A stretch of 64,000 bases of DNA from Adiantum capillus-veneris (lineage: Eukaryota > Streptophyta > Polypodiopsida > Polypodiales > Pteridaceae). The notes below the pieces were generated by a model. It searched no databases and was not told the DNA's origin. It was given only the letters and a program-made list of their open reading frames with translations. The position numbers and the translations under genes were made by a program. Positions within the stretch are counted from its first letter, which is position 1; every line of letters starts with the position of its first letter. The DNA is taken from positions 104,504,355-104,568,354 of the forward strand of contig CM043943.1 of NCBI GenBank assembly GCA_014529385.2, read 5' to 3'. This document shows positions 1 through 12,134 of the stretch, one piece after another.

Positions 1-359
1 TGTTGTCAACCATGGTAAATGTTGCACCTGATGTGAAAACTTTTTGAAAAGAGGAGAAACAAAGCGGGAACATTACGTGTTATATAGCACAAACCGTAGA
101 AGACTGTAAGGCTCCTTTTATACAAAAAACGGCACTGATAGAAATTCTACACAAAATGACGAAATAGCTTGTGCAATGCCTGTAGTGAAAACGGAGGCTG
201 AAATGAGCCCAAATCAAAAATTTGAGCAGACTAAGCTCTACAAATCCTCCCAAAAATTTTGTCAACCTATGAACGCTCGCCAAAGCTCACTAAAAATTGG
301 AGAAAGTGAGCAGGCGTGTGTTGGAGCTGCTGCTGGCGACTAAGCCCGGGAGGATGCAA

Positions 360-374
360 CCTGCTCCGATACCA
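360..374 (-). promoter_or_regulatory. Primer binding site, initiator Met-tRNA type
   Basis: The minus strand reads TGGTATCGGAGCAGG two bases after the LTR end. The standard plant copia site is TGGTATCAGAGC, so one base differs. The position directly inside the LTR decides both the LTR end and the element's orientation. Confidence 0.8.
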
Positions 375-376
375 AT

Positions 377-603
377 TGTTGGAATTAGGGTTGCAAGAAA
401 ACACACACAGCTTGGAGAAGAGGAAGGAAGCTCAAGGCACACAATGGAGAGCGTTTTACTTAGTGTGCAATGGAAAGATAGATAGCCCTAGAGTGATGGG
501 CGTATATACAATGCATGGGGGGAAAAACCTCCTACTGAGGGAAAAAATGCCCCGGCGATCCTAGTGTGTTCACACACATCACTACCACATGTATATGGTA
601 ACA
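377..603 (-). repeat. 5' LTR of the copia element (227 bp)
   Basis: The minus-strand sequence begins TGTTACCATA and ends TTCCAACA, so it has TG...CA ends. It aligns along its full length with 58,838-59,066 in the opposite orientation, with many scattered differences. Its length is in the short range common for plant copia LTRs. Confidence 0.8.
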
Positions 604-641
604 CCAAGGCATGGGAATTGCGAGAACAATTACTCCAAGGT

Positions 642-1734
<1,093 letters not shown>

Positions 1735-4436
1735 GAGGACACAAAAGAGCACAAAATACATGTGTTTGCATGGCACATACATGAGGCATTGGCTGTCCCT
1801 TTTAAGGAAGTCCTCACAAGTACATTAAGGAAATTTTGCAATGCTCACCGCATAAGTCATACCCTTTTGAGTTGAACCATCATTGCTAATGTGGAAAATA
1901 TGCGATGCATTTGGCACCAATATTACCTCCCTCACCAAGTTTGCTTGCATGCTTCTTCCCAATTTAATCCGGTCATGGAACTCCTTGGTTACTTTTGACC
2001 TCCATCTCACTTGTTTTCCATCTCTAAAATTTGCACGAAAAGAACTAGGCTGCGGCCCATTCTGCCTTGAAGGGTGGTTCCCATAGGTTTGCATACATTG
2101 CCACCTTGCTAAACAAATCCATTCCTTTGAAGCATCTCAACCTCCGATAGCAAAAGGAAAGTTCCCTCATCCACAGTCCACGTTCTAGGGGCACTTCCAG
2201 GAGGTCCAATAATCATGTCATCAATATTCCAATCATGGCTACTGCTATTGTTGCAAAACCAGAAAAATCCCTCAACAACCCCTCCTGGTTTAGGGCCCGC
2301 AGTTGGATATCTCCTCCTTCCCCAGAAACAAGGTGCTGGAACTCCAGTTTTAATGTTGCTTGAAGTCTCATTTATAAATCTACCACAATGTGTTGTCTCA
2401 AAGCAAAACACCAAAACATGTCATTTTCCTACCATGCTCTATTCGCCGAATTGCCCAAACTATTCTTGGTAGCTTTTGCTCTGGCCACGTCGCAAAATTG
2501 GCTGACTTGTTTTTGGCACTCTACAATTGATTGGTGTGGTAACTATAACAAAGTCAGGTCTATGGCTATCCTCCTCGAGAGTTTCATCAGGGTCAATAGA
2601 GATAGGTCTAGTTTTGCGCACACTCTTTTACCTTATTGAATCTCTAGTCATCTTTGGGCTTGGAATTTGTATTTTAAGAACTATCAATGATGTTGCATCT
2701 ACTAGTTTTCTACCAAAGACACTCCTAGATTGATTGCTCATAAATCTTGCAACAACATCTGCCATGATTGGTCCTGTAGACGTCTGTACACCCTTCAAGT
2801 AAGCATTATAACACACACTTTGTAAAACTAACAAAGACAAATCTGCACACGTGGCTTCATAAAGACCTATGTTCGATTTGTAACCGAATCTTGCATACTT
2901 GCATGTTTCACCTCTAATAGATTTGTTCTTGGAACGAAAGCTCCCGTTTCATCTTGTGCAATAAATTTGTCCCCCCAAAGAGACACTCTAACATCCCACC
3001 ATGATAGCCAAGTTTCCAGAGCAGGAATCTCTCCTAAAATTGCATGTCTTGCTCTCCAGGATTGTCTGAGCTCCTCCATACATACTTTTGCCGAGTGTTC
3101 AGATGTAGCATGCATCCATTACGACACAATAGTTTATGCTCTTCTTGAAAAGATGGATGTATACACTTCACAGTGTGCCTAATCATGCTTTGTTTCCAAT
3201 GAAAAACACAAGATCTCTCCTTGTCCGGCATCCTTTTCTTAGCTCCACCAAAGTAAACAGTGTGTACTGCAATCCAATTTGCATTGGCCTCATCTTCCAT
3301 GAACCCTCTAAATTCAGGGTTATCATAACCTTTATCAACCACAACTTTATTGAGCATGTTCCAAAACTCTATTTGAGCGTGTTTGTTCTCCACAATGAAC
3401 TCACAAAATGCCAAAGTCAACAGTTCTCTAACATATGGGTCATAAACATGTGCTGAAATTGTAGGACAACCTTCCGCACAATGCACATGATTGAAGTGCA
3501 CCCACATGTCTTGTAAGTTTCCTCTGGGACGCATGTGGTTCACAAGGTCAACACCACTTCTTGGCCCATAGTAGACATCTTAAATACATGTGATTGTTGC
3601 CCTAGTCCTAGCTATCCTAGAAAGAGAGCACTATGAATAAAAGGATACCTTGACTTTGCTTTTAGACTCAAGATGGAACAAGGCCAACACATGTAATGCC
3701 CTTTTCTCTTTTAGCAAACTCCAAGTTCCTTTGTACTTGACACTTATCCGACAAAGGTGTGATAGCATCGAGCAAGCTAGAAAACTCTTGATCACCCATC
3801 CGAGTATCAACATCATGTTTGCGAGGTAAGCTTATCCATAATAATTTCTTCAGCAGTAGCTCTTTCTAGTTTTTTTGTAGTTGTCATGGGCTCAAAGTCC
3901 GCTCTATGCAACATAACATCTGATATTTCTTGGTCTGCACTTCTGCTCTTTCCTTCAGCAGGATGTTTATGAAAACCAAGGTGTATAGCACATCTAGACA
4001 TGCTAGTGTTTTCAATAGGAATGCAATAATAAATTACCACCAGACAAGTTACAATGCACTAGGGCATTTGACGACAATGAACACAAACTAATTTTCCATT
4101 ATCTGCATCCACGTGATAGTCTCCCCCGCCATTGAGACTCATTGTATGTCTTTCTATGCTGAAAATAAGGACAATCCACATTTGGGCATCGCAAATGGCC
4201 ACTACAATGACTAAAGCGAACCATCCCCTTGAAGAAATCACTACTACATGCTACATATTCTGTCCAAGCATGCCCATCATATCTCTACTCCATTCCATAC
4301 ATGGCTGACAATTGTTTTTATGGAGGGAGTTCATAAGCAATGTAGCCATCATATGATGTTGGCATTTCCAAAACACTCTCAACCTTTTGTATAGATGACA
4401 ATGCAACATTTAGATTAGTCTGCAATGGAAGTGCAC
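1735..4436 (-). pseudogene. MULE-type transposase, main part (interrupted copy 1)
   Basis: Minus-strand pieces run in order from 4,436 down to about 1,735. First comes a Cys/His-rich zinc domain (SHCSGHLRCPNVDCPYF near 4,200, then CVHCRQ, then YYCIPIENTSMSRCAIHLGFHKHP near 4,000). Next is the catalytic core at 3,543-3,034, with GFMEDEANANW (probable second catalytic Asp) and RSCVFHWKQS, the C-x2-H motif typical of MULE transposases. Then LETWLSWWD near 3,000, a WFWFC-like segment (FFWFC) with WTVDEGT at 2,414-2,109, and a SWIM zinc finger (CTCEDF...CKHMYF) at 1,824-1,746. Several frame changes and stops break it, including a stop just before CTCEDF. The same domains in the same order occur at 54,405-57,610. 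The upstream part lies at 22,586-23,153 across the gypsy insertion. Function when intact: cut-and-paste DNA transposition in the nucleus. Terminal inverted repeats were not found. Confidence 0.78.
4432..4436. repeat. Target site duplication TGCAC, left copy
   Basis: TGCAC directly precedes the left LTR and is repeated exactly at 22,586-22,590 after the right LTR. Five bases is the usual length for plant gypsy elements. Confidence 0.93.
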
Positions 4437-5339
4437 TGTGGGACTCATGTCTAACCTCACCATCCTATCTTATTGCAGTATTAGCGAGAACCACGATCAA
4501 TTTGTCAAACCATGGGACGAAGCTGACTCGACTAGTGCATAGAGGCTACAAGAGGTTGTCAATCTCTCGGAAAGCAACTAACAACTCGCATATACTCAAG
4601 CTACACTCAAGTGACTGAAATCACCAAAAGCCAATCGCTTATCCGTTACAGCATCAAATGACATCCAAACGTAACGAAACTTCTAGGACAAGTTTATAAG
4701 ACCTAAGCACACATGCCTATGGCCTCAAATCCCACTTTAGGTCAAGTTCCAAAATCGCGATTATTAACAGCAGTGGATTTTTGACCTAGTCATTTTCGAC
4801 CCAGAATGCATCTAAATGCTTAGCAATGATTCTCCAATACCCCGCCTATGCTTAGTTTTTGATTTGAAAGTGTAAATTCCTAGCTATGATGAAATTAGGC
4901 CGCGGGTCAGCGATGCCAAAAGCTACAAAATACTGTGAATGGCTTACGTCAATGCGTAGAGCTCTTACCTGCGGTTGCAATGCAACAAACACATTCGCAA
5001 TGTGACAACTGGAGAGGGAGTAGGAAGCGCAAGAAGGAGAGAAGTGAGCGCCGTTAGTTCACGCTGTGTATTTCTTATCCAAAAACTTCTAATAAACTTA
5101 CAAAAATTGGCTTTTATACCTTAGCCAAGGTTTTTGAGTGGTCAAAACTAATAATCTGGAGTTCTACCAAAGCTGGGAATTGACTGGTTGATACAATCTG
5201 GAAGCTTCTAGCCCCGGCTCATTAATTACAAAGTTTACCAAGAAAAATAGGAGTTACAATATTCTCAATTTATCAAAATAATAATTGTTTTACAAGGAGA
5301 ACTCCGAAAAATGGTGTCCACGTTAGCTTGCTGCTAGCA
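4437..5339 (-). repeat. 3' LTR of gypsy-1 (903 bp)
   Basis: On the minus strand it begins TGCTAGCAGC directly after the polypurine tract and ends GTCCCACA. It aligns end to end with 21,664-22,585. A TATAAAAG box lies at 5,118-5,111. One core of the family's palindrome (AATCGCGATTATT) lies at about 4,753-4,767. Confidence 0.95.
5111..5118 (-). promoter_or_regulatory. TATA box in the 3' LTR of gypsy-1
   Basis: TATAAAAG on the minus strand, preceded by CCTTGGCTAAGG (5,130-5,119), a near-palindrome. Both are conserved at 22,356-22,375. In the 3' LTR this promoter would point out into the flanking MULE sequence. Confidence 0.5.
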
Positions 5340-5340
5340 T

Positions 5341-5353
5341 TCCCCCCCTCCTT
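5341..5353 (-). promoter_or_regulatory. Polypurine tract of gypsy-1
   Basis: The minus strand reads AAGGAGGGGGGGA, ending one base before the TG of the 3' LTR. This is the expected position and composition of the plus-strand primer. Confidence 0.9.
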
Positions 5354-5378
5354 GCCTGTGTCGTCCCTTGACACAGCT

Positions 5379-5954
5379 TTATGGGCTGAAGTAGTCTTCG
5401 GGTTGACGGCGGGCGAGACAGTCTTTAAGTGCTTCCAGTGCCTTTTGGTATCTAATTCTTCGTTCTTTGTCAGGAACTTGCAAAAATTGCATGGTGACTT
5501 GGTTTTTCAGTTCCACCGCTGAGTAGCCTACAAATCTCGATGTGAGGTTGCTTATCACCGGCGCAAATATCTTCGTTTTCCAGGTAAAGAATCTAGTGTA
5601 GAATGCTTCTTCAAAGGCTAGCATATTATGCGAGGGCAGGAACATGCATCTGGCATAGAATCCGTAAAGGATTTCTTCTGAAGGTTGCCCACTCAGATTG
5701 TAACATAAGCCTTTGTTCCCTTCCAAGAATGAGAGCCATGGGGCTCTTGTTTGCTCAGGCTCATTGAAAACTTGTATGCATGTGAGTAGAATCCTGCAGA
5801 TCTTATATAACATTGCACAGGAGAGATCTGGTAGACTCTTGAAGAATGACATGGCGCCCGTTAGGATTTTCACCATGTATTCCTTTGTCGCTTGGCCTCT
5901 CTTTGGAGCTGGCAGCCTGGGGAAGTTGAGCCAAGTTGGCCTCTTCTTCTGCAA
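5379..5954 (-). pseudogene. gypsy-1 extra region, C-terminal part (unknown)
   Basis: A 191-residue minus-strand reading frame between integrase and the 3' LTR, with balanced composition and many aromatic and hydrophobic residues (YKICRILL, FYARCMFLPSHNMLAFEEAFY, YSAVELKNQVTMQFLQ). No clear membrane segment or signal peptide is seen, so calling it an envelope protein is not supported. It lies just upstream of the polypurine tract. It may be the folded C-terminal domain of the extra protein whose other parts lie at 6,251-8,912. I do not recognise the fold. Confidence 0.5.
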
Positions 5955-6250
5955 AGCTTCATGCGCTTGCCATGTCCTTGCTCTGGGTACAGGACAGAAT
6001 GTTGGATCTTTTTATAAGGCTACAAGTGCTCTTGTGAACAGAATCAGGTATCTCGGATTCTTGTTCAGCCAGCTTAACCTCCACTTTGGGTGGTCTTTAT
6101 TTGCACCATCTTCTTGCATATCCTTGTACATCCTTTCTTTTACCTATAAAAGTTCTACCTTGATGAGAGGGTACGACAGGGATAGTTGGTGCCATTGAGC
6201 GTTGATTTGATTTGGAGTGAGTTGAGTGATGTTGACAGAGTGTAAAACTC

Positions 6251-8143
6251 TCAACTCCCAATCCACTGCTCATCCAGCTCTAAGGTGATCTTCTCCTTCA
6301 GTGCGTCTTCTTCAGCTTTTGACAGCTGGACCATTGGCACTGTATCTTTGTGTGTGATGTGGACCTGAAAATCTTCATCACCACTCGGCTCTGTTGTGGA
6401 CTGCGTTTCAAACTCAGCAAACGAGACCAAGGGTATGTCTATTTGGGGTGGCTCTGAAGTGCCTGCCTCTTCCTGCGTGTCTGGCTTTCCATCTATGAGG
6501 AGTTGATTTATCCGTTTCAGTTCTGCTATCTCCTTTAGGAGCTCCTCCTCTCTTTGAACCCGCATCAGTGCCAGGTCTCTGCATTGTGACTGTTCGAGCT
6601 TTAATTCCAATTCTAAATCCTTGTTTTTCTTTTCTAGTGCCTTGTACACTTCATCAGTTCCCTTGATTGAGGCCACGGCTGGGTTTTCTTTGATTTACCG
6701 TAAGAAAATGGCATGATCATTGATTCTCTGTTCAGAATATTGCAGGGAAGAATTGGCAACATCTAACTACACTTGAATTTTTTGAGCTGACAGAGAGGTC
6801 GTAAGAAGTTCATTCGTGACTTCTGTTAGCTACTCGTCTTTTACCTTGCAGGCATCAGATAATTTAGTGAGGTGGTCACACTCCTCCATTTCCTTTTGTT
6901 GTTTGTCCGTGGCTATTTGATGTTGTTATGCTTCTATCTTTAGATCTTGCACCTGCCTTTGGAGATCAGTGATGACAACCATCATGTCTTCTAGCTCTCC
7001 TTGAAGAGCGTCGATGACCATTTCTAATTCCTTGGCCTTTGTGGTGCGGTTGAAAGCTACAGAACGGAGTTTCTCGGTCATTTCCTGTATCTGGCGTGCA
7101 TATTCATTGACCTGTATTATAACTTCATCATTGGACTGCCACTCCTCCTGTCTTTCCATTTGGGATGTGCCTGCAGCCTCATGTGTTGCTTCTTGCTACG
7201 TCATAATTGCTGGTGGTTCTGTGGAGGTAGATGGTTGTTCTTCATCTTGGCCATCCTGAGGCTTTGATGCCTTGGTAGTTTTTGGCTGAGTAGAAGTAGA
7301 TGGTGTGGTCTCAACTCTTACTGTCTCTTCAGGTGCTGGCCTTTCTGCCTACTCTAGCTTGGGCTCCATCTCATGTGTAGTGATATGCTCTTTTTCTGTA
7401 TCTACTTCCTTATCAGTTTCTTCCACCAGCTTTTGAGTTTCTTCTGCTGCTTTTGGCTCGGCTTCTTTTTCCTCATGTCCATCGGTGTGGTGAGATTTTT
7501 GTGTAGATTTTGTTCGTTGGGTGGATTTGGAATCTTTTTCTTTTTCAGTCTCTGCTTCTTCATTGGTACCTTGGCTTGGTGGTGATGGTGGTGGGCTAGG
7601 CATGGGATGGTCATGTTGTTCCGGAGGCGGTGAGGTGGGTCGGGGAGATCCCTGGCTTTGCCCTTGAGTAGCCGTTTCCTCATCTTTCTTTGTCGCTTCT
7701 TCTGCCTCTTTCAACTTTAGGGCTTCGGCCTCTTGGTACATTCTTTCTAAATAATCTATTGGATCATCTGCCTCTTTTCTTGTATGATGCTTTGTTTGAG
7801 GTCCTTTCAGTCCTGTGGATACCTACTTTTCTGGGTCCTTTCCTTGTGCTTGCCTACTGCGTTGGTAAGCATGTTTTTCTCTTTCAAAACGCGCTTGTTT
7901 TTTAGCTAGCTCCTCTTGGTGGACAGCCACAGCTTTCCTCTTCATCTCTTCCCTCCTAGCTCTCTTTTCTTCGTTGTCAGAGCTCTCGTTGTTGTGCTGC
8001 TTTGGTGAGCTTTCATCTGATTCATCCCCTGATTTAAAAGATCTTTTACCTGATCTTGTAGCTCTTGGAGAGGATTGTGCTGCCAAGATCCATGTATTTT
8101 GATCAGGGGGCATGCGGTAGGTTGTCGGCCATGCCAATGGCAT
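6251..8143 (-). pseudogene. gypsy-1 extra region, charged and coiled-coil middle
   Basis: Minus-strand reading frames in series. 8,143-7,823 is Lys/Glu/Arg-rich (EEKRARREEMKRKAVAVHQEE). 7,741-7,349 is Glu/Thr/Pro-rich low complexity with His and Pro runs. 7,159-6,926 and 6,676-6,251 have heptad-like Leu/Ile spacing (MVVITDLQRQVQDLKIE; LEKKNKDLELELKLEQ), consistent with coiled coil. The Glu/Lys/Pro bias makes this look like a linker or scaffold rather than an enzyme. It sits between a globular N-terminal part (8,103-8,912) and the C-terminal part (5,379-5,954). The region is broken. Confidence 0.5.
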
Positions 8144-8912
8144 GATAGGCTATTCTTGTCAACACTTCTGGCGCACCCAAGTATGTGATTTTACCCTCCT
8201 TCTTGGTGGCCTTCAAGGTTGTCAAGACATACTGCACGTGGTCCACAGGCTGCCTTGTTGTTGACTTAAGAACCTGAGTAAAGGTGGTGGCCACGATGTG
8301 ATTTGGGATCGTGTACCTTGGTGGCCTTTTTGCTCGAAAATGGAAGTGTTGATGGTACAAACGGGATGGCTCTTCCACCTGTTTGTGGATACGATAGGCG
8401 AATGTGGCCGCGGCTATCTCCTTGATAAATGTGCCTGCGATTTTCCTGTCTCTTGCCCGCATGGTCATTCCTTCAGTGGGCAGTCTGAATGCCTCTGCCA
8501 CTATTTCTTTTGTGATTACTACCTTGACCTTGTTCCCTTGGGTGTCTGATATCTAGGCGGTTCTGTCTTCTTTGATTGTGGACAAAATCTCGTAAGCTTT
8601 CTGAAAGTCCACTCCGCAAGGCGCTTGTTCATAGAAATGCCTGAGCCCCAACCTGCGATTAGCCTTTTTGGTTTCTGGCTTTGCAGCTACATCATAGACC
8701 TCTTTAGGCAGGAGTTGCAACTCCACCTGATGCCCTTCTTCACTCTTGAATCTGCCAGTGAAGACCGTAGTGTGGTGCTCTTCCAGCTGTTCTTTAGAAA
8801 GATAGGATGCTTTTGCCGCTTTGACTGACTCGGGGTCCAGTTGATACGCAGGCAGTTCTTGTAGTTTCTCTTTTTGGTTTAGCTTCTTCTTGGCCTTCTC
8901 CACTACTTGCAT
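8103..8912 (-). pseudogene. gypsy-1 extra region, N-terminal globular part
   Basis: Minus-strand reading frames 8,912-8,553 (119 residues) and 8,501-8,103 (132 residues). The sequence around the junction (ITKEIVAEAFRLPTEGM) resembles the 'putative plant transposon protein' domain found in extra proteins of some plant gypsy elements, where V-x-I-x3-I...F-x-LP is typical. That is from memory and not certain. The position after pol and before the 3' LTR is where Athila- and Tat-type elements carry additional reading frames. The role is unknown. Confidence 0.5.
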
Positions 8913-9098
8913 TGCTCCTGTTCAGTGAATAGAGTGCAAAGTTAGCAGATTTGTCGGATTTTTCTTTGGAATGTTCTTTTAGACTGAAATATTGATAATC
9001 TGGTCAAATTGCTTTAAATCAATTTTTGAACAAGCAAAGATGCATAAAATCATGCAAGGAACAAAATTGTATGGTCAAAACAAAAATTTGCAACCAAA

Positions 9099-9696
9099 GT
9101 AAATAATCGCGATTATTTACACCTGAGGAAAATTTCCAACTTTTTGCAAACTTGGCTTTATAGGCTTGAAGTATATACCAAATACATGCTCTGAGTGAAA
9201 TATGGGCTCATTTGGATGCACATGTTGAAAATGGTACCAGATTTTGGCTTTAGGTCTTTGAAACAGTAGATATAGAGGAAATTTGAGATTTTAAACTCCA
9301 AATTGATTCAAAGTTGGCTAGTGGGCTTATCACAACCTGTACTTTGGATTTATGATGGCCAAATATCAAAATTCCCTAATTTTGACCAAAAAGTAAATAA
9401 TTGCGATTATTAACTTTTCTTCCAAAACTGACATTTTTTGGTACAAATTGGTTCTAGGCATGGTATAGACCTTGGGTATGAGATATGAGGTGATTTGGAT
9501 CAAGAAAAGTTGTTCATAACCCAAATTTTGGCTTGCAAAGACTTCTTTGCGTTTTTTTGGCAATTTTACAAGTAATGGGTGGTCATTTTGGCTCATTGAT
9601 TTTTGGTATGTAATAGGTATGTACACATGATAGGTGAGATGATTTGACAATTTCCAAGCAAAACTGATGCAAAAGTAAATAATCACGATTATTAAC
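9099..9696. repeat. Palindrome array in the gypsy-1 spacer (3 copies, about 290 bp apart)
   Basis: Three copies of a 22-base palindrome: 9,099-9,120 (perfect: GTAAATAATCG plus its reverse complement), 9,393-9,414 and 9,675-9,696. The spacings are 294 and 282 bases. Sequence between copies is similar but diverged (A/T-rich blocks and 'GG(T/C)TTGA'-like words), so the unit is a tandem repeat of about 290 bases. The same unit is in the leader at 20,062-21,090. Confidence 0.9.
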
Positions 9697-11292
9697 TTCA
9701 GTGACAAAAACTTTGTAAAACTCACAAATTTTGACCTAGACATGTTTCATACACCTAATACAAGTCCTAAATTGAATTTGGTCAAGTTTGGTCATGCCGG
9801 CATCACTTTGTGCTTTGTCGACTCTGAAATCACCGTTTTTTGTGATTACTCTGTCTTTTTGGGTTGGTCGGTAAACTTTTAGGCTTTGGACTTGTCCGTA
9901 ACATAGTCGTGAAGCTACCTCTCCAATTCTGGCTTATTTGGAGTCAGTTTGGCCTCGTATGTTGAATTTGACGCTTTGTAACCTTTGATCCGTTTTCTGC
10001 TTTTCGAGGGCCTTGCTTGATGGATTTCACCAAACCAATCATATTCATTGTGAATGAACCTCATTAGCAAGCCATCTGCGGAGTCAGGTCGAAATTTTGG
10101 CATTTGCCAAAAAACCAACTTTTCTACTGGGGACCCCCTTGACCCCAGTCGAATGGTCATCTGATGGTATATAAAGGTTCTATTATGTTAGGGTGTGCTA
10201 TGGTTCAAATTCCATCCGATTTCGTCAAGCTGGCAGGCCGCTATGGTCAGTTTTAGGTCGTAGGTCTTCGTGTACTGCTCGGTTTCTATGGTTTTTCCTA
10301 AGGCTTTAGAGTAGCTACCGGCCATACAAAATGGATCATTATCGAGTAAATAACCTACCCCTCATGTCTCGTGCGAGACGGCGCTGAAAAAGATCAACTG
10401 TGGGCTCCGGAAATGTTGCGCAAAAGAGGCCGAAATCTCTCTCTCCAAAGGCTCCAAGTGGAAATGAGGTGGTTTTAGCCTACCATGGATATCTATACAT
10501 GAACTTCCCGAACCAAATTTTCCCAGATTCCCCCGTTAGTCCTACTAGGCCGTGAAATCTATGTTAGACTCAAAAATTTCTCTGATCGGATTCTTGTGGC
10601 TCATTCTGCAAGAATTTTGCAAAAGTAGGCCTGGCCGCCTAATTTAGGCTTCCCGCTTCCGTCTTCTGATTTCATTGAAAATTTTTGTGCTTGTCCGCCT
10701 TGTTCTTCTGATCACCACCATGTCTTTCATTTTTCCATCTGAGCTTTTTTGCTATTTATTATTGATTTTTGACCTGTTTATTTTAAAAAATCAAAGAAAA
10801 TAGCAAAATGCTCTAAAAAAGTAAGGTAAAAATCCACTAATTAAGAAAATCCCTTGAAAAACACAGCTTTATTGTTTTTTATTGGATTTCTCCATTTTTA
10901 GGCCTTCCTATCGACAAAAATGATAAAAAGTACCCAAAAAAGGACTATTTTTTATTATTTTCCAATAGTATATACACTATTTACACTCATCGAGAAGATA
11001 TTATCAATGAATTTTTCCTTGATGATGAAATTATAAGGGCATTATTAGGTAATTTTGCAAAAAATCACACGTTAACATGGAACTTTTTCCTCCCTCTTCA
11101 AACATTGCCCTTAATTACCTAGTACTTAGTGCCCTTCCACCCCTCCTAGATGGCGTACTCCGAGACGACTGCGTGCATGGGTTGAACAATTGTGTCTATG
11201 CATAGCCGTGATTTCCTCTACCATGATATGAAGATCAATGCAATGCAAACCAATATGCTCTGCAAGAGCTGGGTTTCCGATGTCGAGGTTTG
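9697..11292. other. gypsy-1 spacer without a convincing gene
   Basis: Noncoding-looking stretch between the second protease-like domain and the extra reading region. The 81-residue frame at 9,915-10,160 has no recognisable motif. TATATAAAGG occurs on the plus strand near 10,170 and could be chance. 10,760-11,080 is A/T-rich. Confidence 0.5.
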
Positions 11293-12120
11293 CTAATGAT
11301 GTCTTCCAAAGAGAAAATCTTGTAGCTTTTGTGGTCTCTGTTTGATTGTACCATCAGGGTGCTTTAGCACTCTGATTTCTTGAGCTGTTGGTAGCAATTT
11401 AGACTGTTGTCGAGCTTTTTCTCTCCATTGGTAATTCGGTCGGCTTGGTGCTGCATGGTCTGGAGGATTCTGTTGAGACTTAACTCGCCACTGCTTGATT
11501 GGTTTCACGGTTTTTGGAGAAGATAGGTACTCCTTTTTCCCTTTTCATGTTAGGTTCCTTGCTCGGAGATACTCGATTCTGTGTTTGAATCCATGGAACC
11601 TTCTTTTGTTTCTTCGGTGAAGTTTTAGGCACCTAGATCTGAATTGGTTTAAACCTAAGCTGTGCATTTGGTACCCAAATCTTCTTGACTCCTTGCATGC
11701 TACCTGTAGCATTTGATTGTTGAGGGGATGGATAAGATTGGCTTTGTGGATTGGTCTGCTGATTGCTTCTTTTCCGTTCCTCCTTGCTTGGTGCAATTGT
11801 AACAATGAGTTGCCCTCCTTTAGGCGATAGCTTTAGCTGATTTGTGTCCCAATCTGGTACTGCTTTGTATGTACGCATCTAGGGAATTCCAAGAATCATC
11901 GTCTCATTCATGTGTTCATCTGGCAAGCATACAAACTGATGCGGACATGAACATCCATGTATTACCACGTTCAAGTTGACTACTCCCAATGTTGGAGTTG
12001 GATTCTTGTTGCATCCTTTGATTGTTGCTATTCCTGCTGTCAATGCTTGACTTGTTGCCTTCTTGTATGTGGAATAACTGACTGCATTCACTCTAGCTCC
12101 TGTCTACCAAAGGATTGGTG
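11293..12120 (-). pseudogene. gypsy-1 second retropepsin-like domain, after integrase
   Basis: Downstream of integrase in the same orientation. GARVNAVSYSTYKKA near 12,070 fits the retropepsin active-site region, and ETMILGIP near 11,890 fits the conserved ILG segment. TYKAVPDWDTNQLKL follows, as in many plant retropepsins. The tail (11,805-11,293) is Gln/Pro/Ser/Lys-rich. The usual protease of this element lies separately at 15,429-16,211, so this is a second domain of the same fold. The related element at 28,300-36,047 has the counterpart at 28,883-29,311. The region is broken. Confidence 0.6.
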
Positions 12121-12134
12121 CTATGATTGTTGAG

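Larger units (their letters stand above)
1..603 (-). mobile_element. Ty1/copia element, 5' end only (runs off window)
   Basis: On the minus strand this reads LTR (603 down to 377), a two-base spacer, then a primer binding site complementary to initiator Met-tRNA, then internal leader to position 1. The LTR matches, in inverse orientation, the LTR at 58,838-59,066, where it follows a copia RNase H, so the family is copia. No coding domain is visible in the 376 internal bases; gag would lie left of the window. The sequence upstream of the LTR (604 onward) does not match the sequence before the other copy, as expected for flanking DNA at a 5' LTR. Confidence 0.8.

Noticed and set aside
5379-5954. 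Envelope gene in gypsy-1
   Set aside because: The position fits, but there is no signal peptide, no clear membrane segment and no Cys-rich ectodomain pattern.
5713-6198. 161-residue plus-strand frame
   Set aside because: It is the shadow of the minus-strand extra region of gypsy-1, which has the element's orientation.
9099-9696. CRISPR-like array
   Set aside because: Repeat spacing is about 290 bases, the spacers are related to each other, and the setting is a plant retroelement.
10162-10176. TATATAAAGG as an internal plus-strand promoter
   Set aside because: A single A/T-rich match with no gene downstream on that strand and no conservation evidence.
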